Assembly: GCA_905479325.1 (NCBI GenBank)
Contig: CAJQLW010000039.1
Span: 1 to 64,000 of the forward strand
DNA: 64,000 nt
Direction: 5' to 3'
From: an uncultured Flavobacteriales bacterium
Lineage (GTDB): Bacteria > Bacteroidota > Bacteroidia > Flavobacteriales_E > Vicingaceae
Below the pieces are notes generated by a model. That model had not been told where the DNA came from and ran no database searches. It saw nothing but the letters and a program-made list of their open reading frames with translations. Shown here piece after piece: positions 19,587 to 28,356 of the stretch. Within the stretch, counting starts at the first letter, position 1, and each line of letters opens with the position of its first letter. The translations under genes were made by a program, and so were the position numbers.

Positions 19587-19668
19587 GTGCAATATTTTTT
19601 TAGGGAGATAAACTTGGAAAGTATTTTTTCACCTGACTGCATTTGCTATCTTTAACCAAAATCAGTTA

Positions 19669-20127
19669 ATGCAAAACCAAGAGCTTATTACCAAATTCTA
19701 TACTGCCTTTTCAAATGGAGATGCAACAAAAATGTTGGAATGTTACCACAATGAGGTAGTTTTTGAAGACCCTGCCTTTGGTCAATTAAAAGGCGACAGA
19801 GCAAAAGCCATGTGGAAAATGCTACTGAGCAAAAGAGAAGAAAGCAACCTTAGCATATCATTTCAGGTGCTCAACAACCATGAGGCATTGTGGACTGCCA
19901 GGTATAATTATGGCCCTAATAAAAGGTCGGTAACCAATAACGTTAGAGCAAACTTTGCATTTCAAGACGGCAAAATTATTCAGCACACAGACCAATTTAG
20001 TTTATGGAAATGGTCGCAGCAAGCATTAGGGGCAAGCGGACTTGTAATTGGCTGGTCTACCTTTATGCGAAATAAAATTCAAAAAACAACCAACAAACTG
20101 CTTAGTAAATTCATGGAAAAAGGGTAA
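19669..20127 (+). CDS. nuclear transport factor 2 (SnoaL-like) family protein
   Basis: This is a 152-residue cytosolic protein with the cone-shaped NTF2/SnoaL fold: the start ITKFYTAFSNGDATKMLECY is followed by HNEVVFEDPAFGQLKG and later DGKIIQHTDQF. The fold serves as a small-molecule binding pocket in ketosteroid isomerases and polyketide cyclases, and the substrate here is unknown. A short C-terminal helical extension (from about residue 120) goes beyond the core. A GTG-started membrane protein follows after 2 bp. Confidence 0.82.
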   Translation: MQNQELITKFYTAFSNGDATKMLECYHNEVVFEDPAFGQLKGDRAKAMWKMLLSKREESNLSISFQVLNNHEALWTARYNYGPNKRSVTNNVRANFAFQDGKIIQHTDQFSLWKWSQQALGASGLVIGWSTFMRNKIQKTTNKLLSKFMEKG

Positions 20128-20129
20128 AA

Positions 20130-20519
20130 GTGACTCTATTAGATTCCTCACATCATATTAATGTTCCTTGGTACGTTGGCGCTCCTGTTTTAGCAATTGG
20201 AATAATTCTATTTATTGGTGGCGGCCTTTGGGTTTTGCTAACGCTGAACAAAAGAGTTGAAAAGGCGATAAAAAAAGAGGCTGCATCAAAAGGGTTAGAT
20301 ATAGTGCACATTCAAGAAACATACTGGAATGCCGATTGCCCCTTTAATGCAATAGATCTCAGTATAGGATCTTCTTCTCGTATATTCGGATTTAGCGGAG
20401 AAAGAAATTATTTCAGAATTATAACCTGCAAACAGTATAATGAAGAAGTAAAGTACTGGGTAAAAGTGAGAACTAGCTTTTTTATGCCGAGTAGTATACA
20501 AATCAAAAAATTCAATTAA
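20130..20519 (+). CDS. hypothetical single-pass membrane protein
   Basis: This is a 129-residue protein from a GTG start 2 bp after the previous stop. One membrane helix (about residues 15-40, VGAPVLAIGIILFIGGGLWV) is followed by a basic segment and a soluble domain of about 85 residues. No family is recognised. The domain ends with strands like YFRIITCKQYNEEVKYWVKV. Tight spacing implies translation coupled to the NTF2-like gene. Its last four bases overlap the end of the convergent hydrolase gene. Confidence 0.6.
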   Translation: MTLLDSSHHINVPWYVGAPVLAIGIILFIGGGLWVLLTLNKRVEKAIKKEAASKGLDIVHIQETYWNADCPFNAIDLSIGSSSRIFGFSGERNYFRIITCKQYNEEVKYWVKVRTSFFMPSSIQIKKFN

Positions 20520-21343
20520 GAATCTCGAGATTTCTTTTCTAGGAAAGCATTATTCCCTTTTAAAAACTCTTCCACTGCGATCCAATATAAATCATATTGC
20601 ATTTGATTGTTATGTCCTGCATTTTTTATGCGAATGGTATTTGCACTAGTAAACTCTTCCGATAATTTCAACCCATTTTCATATCCTACGACCTGATCTT
20701 GTTCAGATAATAAAATCAAGGTTGGACAGTTTACCTTAGGAGCATCTTTGTACGTTTCAAATGGGTACTCTAACAGTAAAGCAATGGGAAAGATTGGAAA
20801 GCGATTTTCAGCTACCGAGGCAATGCTGTAGAAAGGTGTTTCTAAAATTAATTGAGCAGGGTTATTCTTTGCTGCAATTTGTGTTGCAAAGGTTGTTCCC
20901 AACGAACGACCATAGAGTGCTATTTCACTTTCAGGAAAGTAACTTTTCGCATATTCGTAAAATACCTGAGCATCTTGATACATGGCCACTTCCGAAAATT
21001 CCCCTTCGTTCTTCCCGTAACTTCTGTAATCCATTACAATTAAATCATAATTAAACCTTAGCAATGGCTGAACTATTTCACCCCAACGGCTTAAATCACC
21101 TGCATTGCCATGAAAGTAAAGTATTACTCCTTTTGGGTTTTCTACTTTAAAATGCAGTCCATTTAATGAAACCTCATTATTAACAAGGTTAATTTCTTCA
21201 AATTTATTTTCGAACGAATACTCAAAATCTTGTTCCAACTGGGTTGGTAAAAACAGAAGCGATTCTTGAAAAAAATACAAACCGGCCGTTAATAGCAGAT
21301 AAGAACTCAAAATCAGAAAAACAATCCGCTTTGCAACTTTCAT
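20516..21343 (-). CDS. membrane-anchored alpha/beta hydrolase (copy 2)
   Basis: This is a 275-residue alpha/beta hydrolase of the BEM46/ABHD13-like group. An N-terminal membrane helix (residues 6-24) is followed by the core with oxyanion segment ILYFHGNAGD, nucleophile elbow GRSLG (Ser), then LILLSEQDQVV (acid) and the His in NAGHNNQ. Its ATG overlaps the stop of the upstream paralogue at 21340-22221 by 4 bp. The substrate is not known. It is probably a lipase or esterase at the inner membrane. Confidence 0.85.
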   Translation of the reverse strand: MKVAKRIVFLILSSYLLLTAGLYFFQESLLFLPTQLEQDFEYSFENKFEEINLVNNEVSLNGLHFKVENPKGVILYFHGNAGDLSRWGEIVQPLLRFNYDLIVMDYRSYGKNEGEFSEVAMYQDAQVFYEYAKSYFPESEIALYGRSLGTTFATQIAAKNNPAQLILETPFYSIASVAENRFPIFPIALLLEYPFETYKDAPKVNCPTLILLSEQDQVVGYENGLKLSEEFTSANTIRIKNAGHNNQMQYDLYWIAVEEFLKGNNAFLEKKSRDS

Positions 21344-22221
21344 TTTTGTTTCGAGTTGTGTTTTACCTTATGGCTTGTTGTTTCTAAGTCGATGGTGGTT
21401 GGTTTGCTACTAATAATTTCACTTAGCATTTTGTGGTACGACTCAAACGTGTTTAAATTTTTGTGACCACCGCCAATGACCGCATAAAGTCGGGTAAGGT
21501 TGGGTTTAATTTTCGAAAGCTTTACGGAACTTTTGAATGGAATGAGTTTATCGTTTGTGCCGTGTATAATGTGAATGGGGCATTCAACGTATTTGAGCCA
21601 CTTATACGTTGGAATTGGATATTTTAGAATAATAGACATGGGCATGAATGGCGCATAACGAGCGGTAACTTTTCTTAAACTATAATAAGGTGCATCTAAA
21701 ATTAACATGCGTGGTTGGTTGGTAGAGGCCAATTTTGTTGCAAAGCCAGAACCCAAAGACCTACCATAAAGTATAATGTATTTCTCGTCCACCTTTTCCT
21801 TCATTTTATTGTAAATTAATTGAAGGTCGTTTTTAATTGCTTTTTGTGTTCTTCTACCGGTACTTTTCCCAAAACCGCGGTAATCAATCATAAATACATC
21901 GTAGTTGTGCCGTGTAAAATCTACCGCAAATTTGCCCCAACCACGCATGCTTTTAGAGTTGCCCTTTAAATACAAAACCACCCCTTTGGGTTGTTTCACT
22001 TTAAAGTGTAGCCCGTTAATCATAGCTCCATCTCTCGTTTCAATGTTGTACTCCTCTACCTCTTGGTTTTCATAATAGTATTCAAAATCTTTATCGAGTT
22101 TTTCAGGTTTAAACAACAGGTAATCTTGTAAATAGTACAGTAGAACACTAATTACAATGTAGATTACAAGAACTACTAGACTTATATATAACCACTGAGG
22201 CATCATGGTTCTAAAGTACAA
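21340..22221 (-). CDS. membrane-anchored alpha/beta hydrolase (copy 1)
   Basis: This is a 293-residue paralogue of the next gene with the same plan: an N-terminal membrane helix (about residues 9-30), LYLKGNSKSMRGWG in place of the usual HG oxyanion phrase, nucleophile elbow GRSLGSG, IHGTNDKLI (Asp) and GGGHKNL (His). A basic C-terminal tail (KVKHNSKQK) is specific to this copy. The oxyanion segment has Lys-Gly where the other copy has His-Gly, so the two may differ in activity. A tandem duplication is the simplest origin. Confidence 0.85.
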   Translation of the reverse strand: MYFRTMMPQWLYISLVVLVIYIVISVLLYYLQDYLLFKPEKLDKDFEYYYENQEVEEYNIETRDGAMINGLHFKVKQPKGVVLYLKGNSKSMRGWGKFAVDFTRHNYDVFMIDYRGFGKSTGRRTQKAIKNDLQLIYNKMKEKVDEKYIILYGRSLGSGFATKLASTNQPRMLILDAPYYSLRKVTARYAPFMPMSIILKYPIPTYKWLKYVECPIHIIHGTNDKLIPFKSSVKLSKIKPNLTRLYAVIGGGHKNLNTFESYHKMLSEIISSKPTTIDLETTSHKVKHNSKQK

Positions 22222-22295
22222 AATTTAAAATAGTCTATTATTAATTTTAATCAACTCTTCCATGAAGTCTGTGGTTACTTTCAAACTGCATAGCT

Positions 22296-22303
22296 TACTT
22301 TTG
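22296..22303 (+). promoter_or_regulatory. -7 promoter box (TANNTTTG)
   Basis: TACTTTTG is an exact match to the Bacteroidota -7 consensus, 20 bp before the ATG at 22324. No clear TTTG -33 element is present at the usual distance. Confidence 0.5.
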
Positions 22304-22323
22304 CCCCTCTTAAAAACAACAGC

Positions 22324-23370
22324 ATGTTCAACTACAATTACTGCGAAATAGAAGAATTAGCAACACACTACGTTGGTAATAAAAACAATGAAGGTAAACT
22401 TCGACTTTCAAACACTACTCTGGCTCCCGACGATGAAGGATTGAAAGATCTTTTACTACGCTATTTTCTAAAACCTTTCGCAGCAGATGAATTGTACAAC
22501 TTTTCCTTCTCAGGTGGGGATTTTCAAATGAACCCCGTTTTTAAATACTGCGAATCTATTTTTCAAGATTCTATTCCGTTCCTTGAAAACAGTATAAAAG
22601 TTGCTCAATATTTATTTGACTTGAGCATTCACCCCAATATAAAACCTGGAGATTTATTTGTAGTCCGTTTCTCGAACCTAAAGCTAAATGATGAAACCGT
22701 GGAAGCTGTCGGGATTTTTAAAGCGGAGAATGCTCACCCTTTTTTATTGGTTGAAAATGAAGCAGAAGATGCGAACATTTATGCCGTGAACGGAATTAAT
22801 GTCGACAAGCTAGATAAGGGATGTATTGTTTTTAACCAAGGTAGAAATGATGGCTTTAAAGTTGCCATTGTAGACAAAGCGAATAGAGACGACGAGGCAA
22901 AGTATTGGAAAGACAACTTCTTAAACCTAAACCCATGTAGCGATGAGTTCCACCACACCAAAACGTTTTTAAACATTGCAAAAACCTACGTTACCGAAAA
23001 AATGGACGAGGACTTTAGCATGGAAAAAACGGATAAAATTGACATTCTCAACCGGTCTGTAGAGTACTTTAAAAGCAATGAAACGTTTAATAAAGAAGAT
23101 TTTGAAGAAACCGTTTTTCAACGTGAAGAGGTAATCAACTCCTTCAGATCATACGACAATCAGTACCGAGCATCGCATGAAATAGAGGTCCAAGATGAGT
23201 TCGAAATATCAGATCAGGCGGTGAAAAAGCAATCGAAATTCTTTAAAAGCATTTTAAAGTTAGACAAGAACTTTCACGTGTACATTCACGGAAATAAAGA
23301 CATGATTGAGCGAGGAGTAGAGAGTGACGGCAGAAAGTTCTATAAAATCTATTTTGAGAAAGAAGATTAG
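22324..23370 (+). CDS. nucleoid-associated protein (NdpA/YejK family)
   Basis: This is a 348-residue protein matching the 37-kDa nucleoid-associated protein family (NdpA/YejK). Typical features are the N-terminal LATHYVGNK and LLLRYFLKPF, the central VVRFSNLKLNDETVEAVGIFK, and a long charged C-terminal half. YejK binds DNA in E. coli, and the Bacteroidota forms share the fold but are untested. It is followed by a small membrane protein (34-bp gap). Confidence 0.85.
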   Translation: MFNYNYCEIEELATHYVGNKNNEGKLRLSNTTLAPDDEGLKDLLLRYFLKPFAADELYNFSFSGGDFQMNPVFKYCESIFQDSIPFLENSIKVAQYLFDLSIHPNIKPGDLFVVRFSNLKLNDETVEAVGIFKAENAHPFLLVENEAEDANIYAVNGINVDKLDKGCIVFNQGRNDGFKVAIVDKANRDDEAKYWKDNFLNLNPCSDEFHHTKTFLNIAKTYVTEKMDEDFSMEKTDKIDILNRSVEYFKSNETFNKEDFEETVFQREEVINSFRSYDNQYRASHEIEVQDEFEISDQAVKKQSKFFKSILKLDKNFHVYIHGNKDMIERGVESDGRKFYKIYFEKED

Positions 23371-23404
23371 AATGAGTAATTTACCCGTCAAAAACTAAGA
23401 CAAA

Positions 23405-23884
23405 ATGGAAACAGAACAAGACTTCGGAGGAATGTTAGAAGAAAAAGAAGCCCTAACGAAAGGGTCAAAATCATATTTACTGGAAATTGCCAAATGGTCG
23501 AGCTTTTTCGGCATACTTGGTTTCATAGGAACCGGATTAATGGTAATCGTTTCACTTTTTGCTGGGACAATGTTTAGCAAATTAAATGCATTCAATCCGG
23601 CAATGTCGGAGTTCCCAAGTGGAGCAGGCGCAGGATTTTCTGCCGTTTTTACAGTTTTGTATCTGGTCATCGCCTTGCTTTATTTCTTCCCTAGTTTGTA
23701 CCTCTATAAATCAGGTAAAGCCTTAAAAACAGGATTGAGAAGTAACAATGAGAATGAAATTGAAGAAGGGTTAAAAAACTTAAAATCAAACTTTAAATTT
23801 TGGGGAGTATTCTCCATCATTATCATTTCGCTTTATTTATTGATGTTTTTAATTGGAATGGTTGGAGCAGCCTTTGGAGGATAA
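23405..23884 (+). CDS. DUF5362-like membrane protein
   Basis: This is a 159-residue protein with two or three hydrophobic segments: residues 31-55, 77-100 and 133-158. The phrase YLLEIAKWSSFFGILGFIG near the first helix is typical of the small Bacteroidota DUF5362 family, whose role is unknown. A charged loop (residues 105-130, RSNNENEIEEGLKNL) lies between helices. It has 11 bp to the next start and is probably co-transcribed with it. Confidence 0.7.
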   Translation: METEQDFGGMLEEKEALTKGSKSYLLEIAKWSSFFGILGFIGTGLMVIVSLFAGTMFSKLNAFNPAMSEFPSGAGAGFSAVFTVLYLVIALLYFFPSLYLYKSGKALKTGLRSNNENEIEEGLKNLKSNFKFWGVFSIIIISLYLLMFLIGMVGAAFGG

Positions 23885-23895
23885 TTTTAGTAGAA

Positions 23896-24609
23896 ATGGG
23901 AGAAGCAACTCAAGAGCAATTGAACAATCCGCTGCACGGCGTTAAGCTGTTAGATATTTTAGAATATTTAGTAGAGAAGATTGGATGGGAAGAAATGGGA
24001 GAAGCAACTGGTATCAAGGCCTTTCAATACCGACCAACGGTAAAATCTAGTCTGCGATTTCTTAGAAAAACGGATTGGGCGCGAAAAAAAGTAGAAGATT
24101 TATATTTGGACACTATTCCCGCCCAAGCGCCTAAATCAGTGGTTGCCTTGTGGGAAGCTTTTCAAGCAGCCAACCCAAACCTTGAAAAGGCTCAACCCGA
24201 CGAGTGGTTTCACTTTTGCGACAACGAAAAAGAAGCAAAAGAATGTGCTCAACTTACACGAGAAGGCATAAAGCAAGCTACCTCTACTTCACTATGGTAT
24301 TTTGAAAAACACCACGTAGACCTGCCAAAAGTGGGTAAAATTTACGTAGTAACTGATTGGTATAAAATAGCAAAGGCTATAGTTGAAGTGGTAAGTGTTG
24401 ACCACGTACCTTTTAACGAAGTAACAGCTGAATACGCTGCCATTGAAGGCGAAGGCGATAAGTCACTTGAGTATTGGAAAAAGTCGCATTGGGAGTATTA
24501 CACCCGTGAAATGGAAGAGTTTGACGAAAAACCAACCGAAGACATGATCAATGTTTGCGAGCAGTTTAAAACAATTTTTACCATCGACAATATAACAGAA
24601 GAGAAATAG
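23896..24609 (+). CDS. VF530-ASCH fusion protein
   Basis: This is a 237-residue protein made of two known modules. Residues 8-75 are a VF530/DUF2132 domain (NNPLHGVKLLDILEYLVE, then KSSLRFLRKTDWARKKVE), a small DNA-binding fold. Residues 85-235 are an ASCH domain of the YhfF type (ALWEAFQAANP, WHFCDNE-type segment, TREGIKQATSTSLW, and a closing AEYAAIEGEGDKSLEYWKKSHW), a fold related to PUA RNA-binding domains. Each usually occurs alone. ATG at 23896 is chosen because it begins the VF530 homology; a longer frame upstream overlaps the previous gene. Function is unknown, perhaps nucleic-acid recognition. Confidence 0.82.
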   Translation: MGEATQEQLNNPLHGVKLLDILEYLVEKIGWEEMGEATGIKAFQYRPTVKSSLRFLRKTDWARKKVEDLYLDTIPAQAPKSVVALWEAFQAANPNLEKAQPDEWFHFCDNEKEAKECAQLTREGIKQATSTSLWYFEKHHVDLPKVGKIYVVTDWYKIAKAIVEVVSVDHVPFNEVTAEYAAIEGEGDKSLEYWKKSHWEYYTREMEEFDEKPTEDMINVCEQFKTIFTIDNITEEK

Positions 24610-24620
24610 TTTCATAACCT

Positions 24621-25799
24621 ATGAATCGATTATTTCTACTTTCCGTTCTTACCTTCTGTTCTGTTATGTACTCTTGCAACGACGACGATGTGGTTGAAGA
24701 ACGAGTTTACCTCGAAAAAGAATCTGGTTTTGAAAAGACCTACGGAGGAACCGAAAGCGACGAATTAAACTCTATTGTTGAACAGCAAAACTTTTTATAT
24801 TCATTAGGTTATACCAATAGCTTAGGAGATATGAATGGGGATTTTTATCTCGTAAAAACAGACCTTGAAGGAAATTCAATTTGGGAAAAGACTTTTGGCA
24901 GCGCTCAACTCGATGTAGGTTATAGAATCGTAAAATCAACGGATGGAAATCTATTTCTTTTAGGAGCTACAGAAAAAGCAAATGCAGGAAATCGAGACAT
25001 TCAACTGTACAAGGTCGATACAGACGGCAATTTAATTTGGGAAAAATCTTGGGGAGGTGCTGGTCAAGAAATCGCTGAAACACTTATCGAAACTTCCAAT
25101 TCAGAAATACTTATAGCTGCAACAACTTCAAGTATTGGCAACGGTGGAAGAGACATTTATCTGACCTGGCTGAGCGCACAAGGAAACATACTCCGCGAAA
25201 AAACCTATGGCAGATCAGGCGACGATGGGGCGTCCGATTTACTTGAAATAGAAAATGGAAAGCTTTTAGTTTTTGGTTATACCAGTAGCTATGGAGCAAC
25301 TTCGAGAGACTTTTATTTACTTCAGCTAAATGCCAATGGAGATTCTCTTTGGGGAAAACGTTACGGTGGAAACGACTACGAAGAATCATGGAGAATTGTT
25401 AAGACAAAAAACAACAACTACTTGCTTCACGGTCACTCAGCGAAAACGGACCCCAACCACAACATGTATTCTGTTCTGGTTGATAGTTTGGGCAATACCA
25501 TTTGGGAGCGAGAATATGGAGGCAGTGAGCATGATGGTGGACACTCGGCATTGGTGAACGCCAATGGAAACTTTATTTTATTGGGAAGAAGCATGAGTTT
25601 TGGCCAACAACGGCAAATGCTTTTTGTAGAGCTAAGTGAAAGTGGTAATTTAATTACGCAAGAAGATTTTGGAACTGCCAAGAACGATTGGGGCAATGAA
25701 ATTATTGAGGTGGGGAACTCTTATTATATAGTTGGGCATTCTGATGGTTTTTCTGACCAAGGCGACAACGATGGCTATTTGATGCGGAAATTAAAGTAA
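24621..25799 (+). CDS. lipoprotein with seven propeller-like repeats
   Basis: This is a 392-residue lipoprotein (signal peptide with lipobox YSC at Cys 19). The mature part is seven repeats of about 52 residues, each ending with a phrase of the type DxxGNxIWEKTYGGxxxD, at e.g. FEKTYGG, WEKTFGS, WEKSWGG, REKTYGR, WGKRYGG, WEREYGG and TQEDFGT. Seven such repeats suggest a seven-bladed beta-propeller. Proteins of this repeat type are common on Bacteroidota surfaces and have no known enzyme activity. The gene is 11 bp after the VF530-ASCH gene. Confidence 0.8.
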   Translation: MNRLFLLSVLTFCSVMYSCNDDDVVEERVYLEKESGFEKTYGGTESDELNSIVEQQNFLYSLGYTNSLGDMNGDFYLVKTDLEGNSIWEKTFGSAQLDVGYRIVKSTDGNLFLLGATEKANAGNRDIQLYKVDTDGNLIWEKSWGGAGQEIAETLIETSNSEILIAATTSSIGNGGRDIYLTWLSAQGNILREKTYGRSGDDGASDLLEIENGKLLVFGYTSSYGATSRDFYLLQLNANGDSLWGKRYGGNDYEESWRIVKTKNNNYLLHGHSAKTDPNHNMYSVLVDSLGNTIWEREYGGSEHDGGHSALVNANGNFILLGRSMSFGQQRQMLFVELSESGNLITQEDFGTAKNDWGNEIIEVGNSYYIVGHSDGFSDQGDNDGYLMRKLK

Positions 25800-25801
25800 G
25801 C

Positions 25802-26212
25802 CTACCGATTCTCCATATAACGCTGTAAAATAAGCGTCGCGCTAATCTTGTCCACCAAGGCTTTATCTCTTCTTTTCTTTTTGCTCAAGCCTCCGTCAAT
25901 CATGCTTTGAAAAGCAATTTGCGAAGTAAAACCTTCATCTTGCCGCTCTATTTTTAGATTCGGAAAGCGTTTTTTAACGAAGTTGATAAAGGGTACAATT
26001 TTATTTTCTATTTCTGACAACTCCCCACTCATTCGCTTTGCCTGCCCAATTACCAAGACCTCAACCTCTTCCTTCTCCAAGTAAGCCTTCATAAAGTCTT
26101 GTAAATCTTTGGTTTCAACTGTAGTTAACCCGCTTGCAATAATTTGCAACGAATCTGTTTCTGCAATTCCCGTTCGTTTTGCTCCGTAATCTATGGCTAC
26201 TAGTTTCGACAA
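25802..26212 (-). CDS. ruvX: Holliday junction resolvase-like RuvX (YqgF)
   Basis: This is a 136-residue RNase H-fold protein. The first acidic residue is in LVAIDYGAKRTGIAETD; the later QDEGFTSQIA segment and the DKISATLILQRYME end carry the rest of the active site (Asp, Glu, Asp). In E. coli YqgF acts in 16S rRNA 5' maturation, and resolvase activity is reported for some homologues. It is convergent with the lipoprotein gene and divergent from lgt. Confidence 0.92.
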   Translation of the reverse strand: MSKLVAIDYGAKRTGIAETDSLQIIASGLTTVETKDLQDFMKAYLEKEEVEVLVIGQAKRMSGELSEIENKIVPFINFVKKRFPNLKIERQDEGFTSQIAFQSMIDGGLSKKKRRDKALVDKISATLILQRYMENR

Positions 26213-26309
26213 AATATTTTTTTGCCAAATTAAGCATGCTCTGATATAATTTTAAAACATGGCGAGCAGACAATTTGCTATGCTTATTTTTGAATTTCAA
26301 TTTAGAAAA

Positions 26310-27479
26310 ATGTATCCAACCCTATCCGATATGCTCCGAGATTTACTCGGCATAGACATTCCCCTGCCCTTTCCTACGTTCGGTTTTTTTGTTGCCTTAG
26401 GTTTTATTGCTGCAGCATACTTTTTTACCGAAGAAATGAAAAGAAAGGAAGCCAACAAACTATTGTTTTCACGTTTAGTGGACGTTAAAATTGGAGAAAA
26501 AGCGAGTACTTGGGAATTAATTTCCAACGGTTTTCTTGGCTTCTTAGTTGGGTTTAAATTAATAGAAGCTGTATTCAATTACAGTGCGTTAGTTGAAAAC
26601 CCTCAAACATTTCTTTTTTCTGGAAGAGGAAACTTTATTGGAGGATTATTTGGTGCGGCGCTTTTTGCTTGGATGAAATTCAAGGAAAAAGACAAAGAAA
26701 AATTGGACACTCCGAAAATGGTGAAACAAACCGTACGCCCTCACGAATTGGTTGGAAACATGACCATGATTGCTGCTGTGGCAGGAATTTTAGGTTCAAA
26801 AATATTTCACAACCTTGAGAACCTATCAGAATTTGCAGCAGACCCAATTGGAGCATTGGTTTCATTTAGCGGACTCAGCATTTACGGTGGCTTAATAGTT
26901 GGCGGTGGCGCAGTGTTGTACTACGCTGTAAAAAATGGCCTTACTTGGATTCACGTTGCCGATGCTTGTGCTCCGGGCTTAATGGCTGCTTACGGAATTG
27001 GAAGAATTGGTTGCCAGTTAGCTGGCGATGGCGACTGGGGAATGCCAAATGATGCTCCAAAACCAGAATGGATGAGCTTTTTACCAGATTGGATGTGGGC
27101 TTTTGATTACCCCAACAATGTTTTAGGAATTGATCTTCAAGAAGACTTTCATAGAATGGGGCTTGAAAGCCTTACCGGAAATGCATGGCCTACGCCTTTC
27201 TACGAAACGGTTATGGCGTTCATCATTTTTGGTATTCTTTGGTCGTTGCGTAAAAAAATAACTGTACCTGGTGTGCTGTTTAGCTTATACCTTTCCTTTA
27301 ATGGAATTGAACGATTTTTGATTGAAAAGATTAGAATTAATCCAGATTACCATTTCTTAGGAATTGAAGCCACTCAAGCAGAAATCATTTCTGTTGCATT
27401 ATTTATTAGCGGTATTCTCGGTATGATTTACTTCAGTAAAAACAAAAATAAATTTATTCCAAAAGTAGCAGAAGTATGA
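26310..27479 (+). CDS. lgt: prolipoprotein diacylglyceryl transferase
   Basis: This is a 389-residue integral membrane enzyme that transfers diacylglycerol from phosphatidylglycerol to the lipobox Cys of prolipoproteins. The family signature is AAYGIGRIGCQLAGDGDWG (central), with several membrane helices on either side and NGIERFLIEKIR near the end. It is longer than E. coli Lgt (291) because of an insert rich in charged residues after helix 2, usual in Bacteroidota. ATG at 26310 is preferred over 26259 because homology begins at MYPTLSD. It overlaps the next gene by 4 bp. Confidence 0.92.
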   Translation: MYPTLSDMLRDLLGIDIPLPFPTFGFFVALGFIAAAYFFTEEMKRKEANKLLFSRLVDVKIGEKASTWELISNGFLGFLVGFKLIEAVFNYSALVENPQTFLFSGRGNFIGGLFGAALFAWMKFKEKDKEKLDTPKMVKQTVRPHELVGNMTMIAAVAGILGSKIFHNLENLSEFAADPIGALVSFSGLSIYGGLIVGGGAVLYYAVKNGLTWIHVADACAPGLMAAYGIGRIGCQLAGDGDWGMPNDAPKPEWMSFLPDWMWAFDYPNNVLGIDLQEDFHRMGLESLTGNAWPTPFYETVMAFIIFGILWSLRKKITVPGVLFSLYLSFNGIERFLIEKIRINPDYHFLGIEATQAEIISVALFISGILGMIYFSKNKNKFIPKVAEV

Positions 27480-28270
27480 TTTCATTAGAAGTTCTTTGTC
27501 ACGATGTGGTTGAATTATGCCGAGAGGTTGGCATCTTCATTAAAATGGAAGAAGCAAAAGTTCATCGAGAAGACATTGAAACAAAATCAAAGAATTCGCT
27601 AGTAAGCTATGTAGATAAAACGTCTGAAAAACGATTGGTGACTGATCTAGCTCAATTTCTACCCGAAGCAGGTTTTATAGCTGAAGAAGGAACTTCTGAT
27701 AAAGTGGGTGAAACCTACAATTGGATCATTGACCCGTTAGACGGAACAACTAATTTTTTGCATGGAATACCTACCTACTCTGTTAGCGTTGGACTAAAAA
27801 AAGGAGACAAAATTGTATTGGGAGTTGTTTACGAAGTAAATAGAGACGAATGCTTTTATGCTTGGGAAGGTGGAAGCGCCTATCTAAATGGCGATAAAAT
27901 AGAAGTAAGTAAAACACAAACATTAGAAGAGAGTCTGTTAGCTACCGGATTCCCTTATTACGATTACAAGCACCTAGATAACTATTTTGAGCTGCTAAAA
28001 GAATTGGCTAAAAACACTAGAGGTGTGCGAAGAATTGGCTCAGCTGCTGTTGATTTAGTGTACATGGCTTGCGGAAGGTTTGATGCATTTTTTGAATACA
28101 GCCTGCACGCTTGGGATGTTGCCGCAGGAGCATTTATTGTTCAGCAGGCCGGAGGTGTAATCACCGACTTTAAAGGTGGAGACGATTGGCTTTTTGGAAA
28201 AGAAATAGTTGCTGTTAACCCATCACTTCAAAAAGAGTTTATGGACCTACTTCAACATAAATTGAAGTAA
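27476..28270 (+). CDS. inositol monophosphatase family protein
   Basis: This is a 264-residue Mg-dependent phosphatase of the SuhB / inositol monophosphatase family. The metal site is seen in EEGTSD (Glu), IDPLDGTTNF (Asp, Asp), and the C-terminal HAWDVAAGAFIVQQAGG. All ligands are present. Natural substrates in bacteria may be inositol phosphate, or related sugar phosphates. The ATGA overlap with lgt shows translational coupling. Confidence 0.92.
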   Translation: MISLEVLCHDVVELCREVGIFIKMEEAKVHREDIETKSKNSLVSYVDKTSEKRLVTDLAQFLPEAGFIAEEGTSDKVGETYNWIIDPLDGTTNFLHGIPTYSVSVGLKKGDKIVLGVVYEVNRDECFYAWEGGSAYLNGDKIEVSKTQTLEESLLATGFPYYDYKHLDNYFELLKELAKNTRGVRRIGSAAVDLVYMACGRFDAFFEYSLHAWDVAAGAFIVQQAGGVITDFKGGDDWLFGKEIVAVNPSLQKEFMDLLQHKLK

Positions 28271-28356
28271 ACAAAGAAGAATTCTTCAATCTACGATTAT
28301 TACCCTATTTACATTCATCTAGTTTAGCTTGAACATTGTGTTACAAACATGACACA

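Noticed and set aside
23800-23895. Extending the VF530-ASCH gene upstream to 23800
   Set aside because: The extra residues overlap the DUF5362-like gene in another frame and match nothing; VF530 homology begins after ATG 23896.
24621-25799. A CRISPR-like or tandem DNA repeat array
   Set aside because: The repeats are protein-level (about 52 residues) and diverged at DNA level, with no spacer structure.
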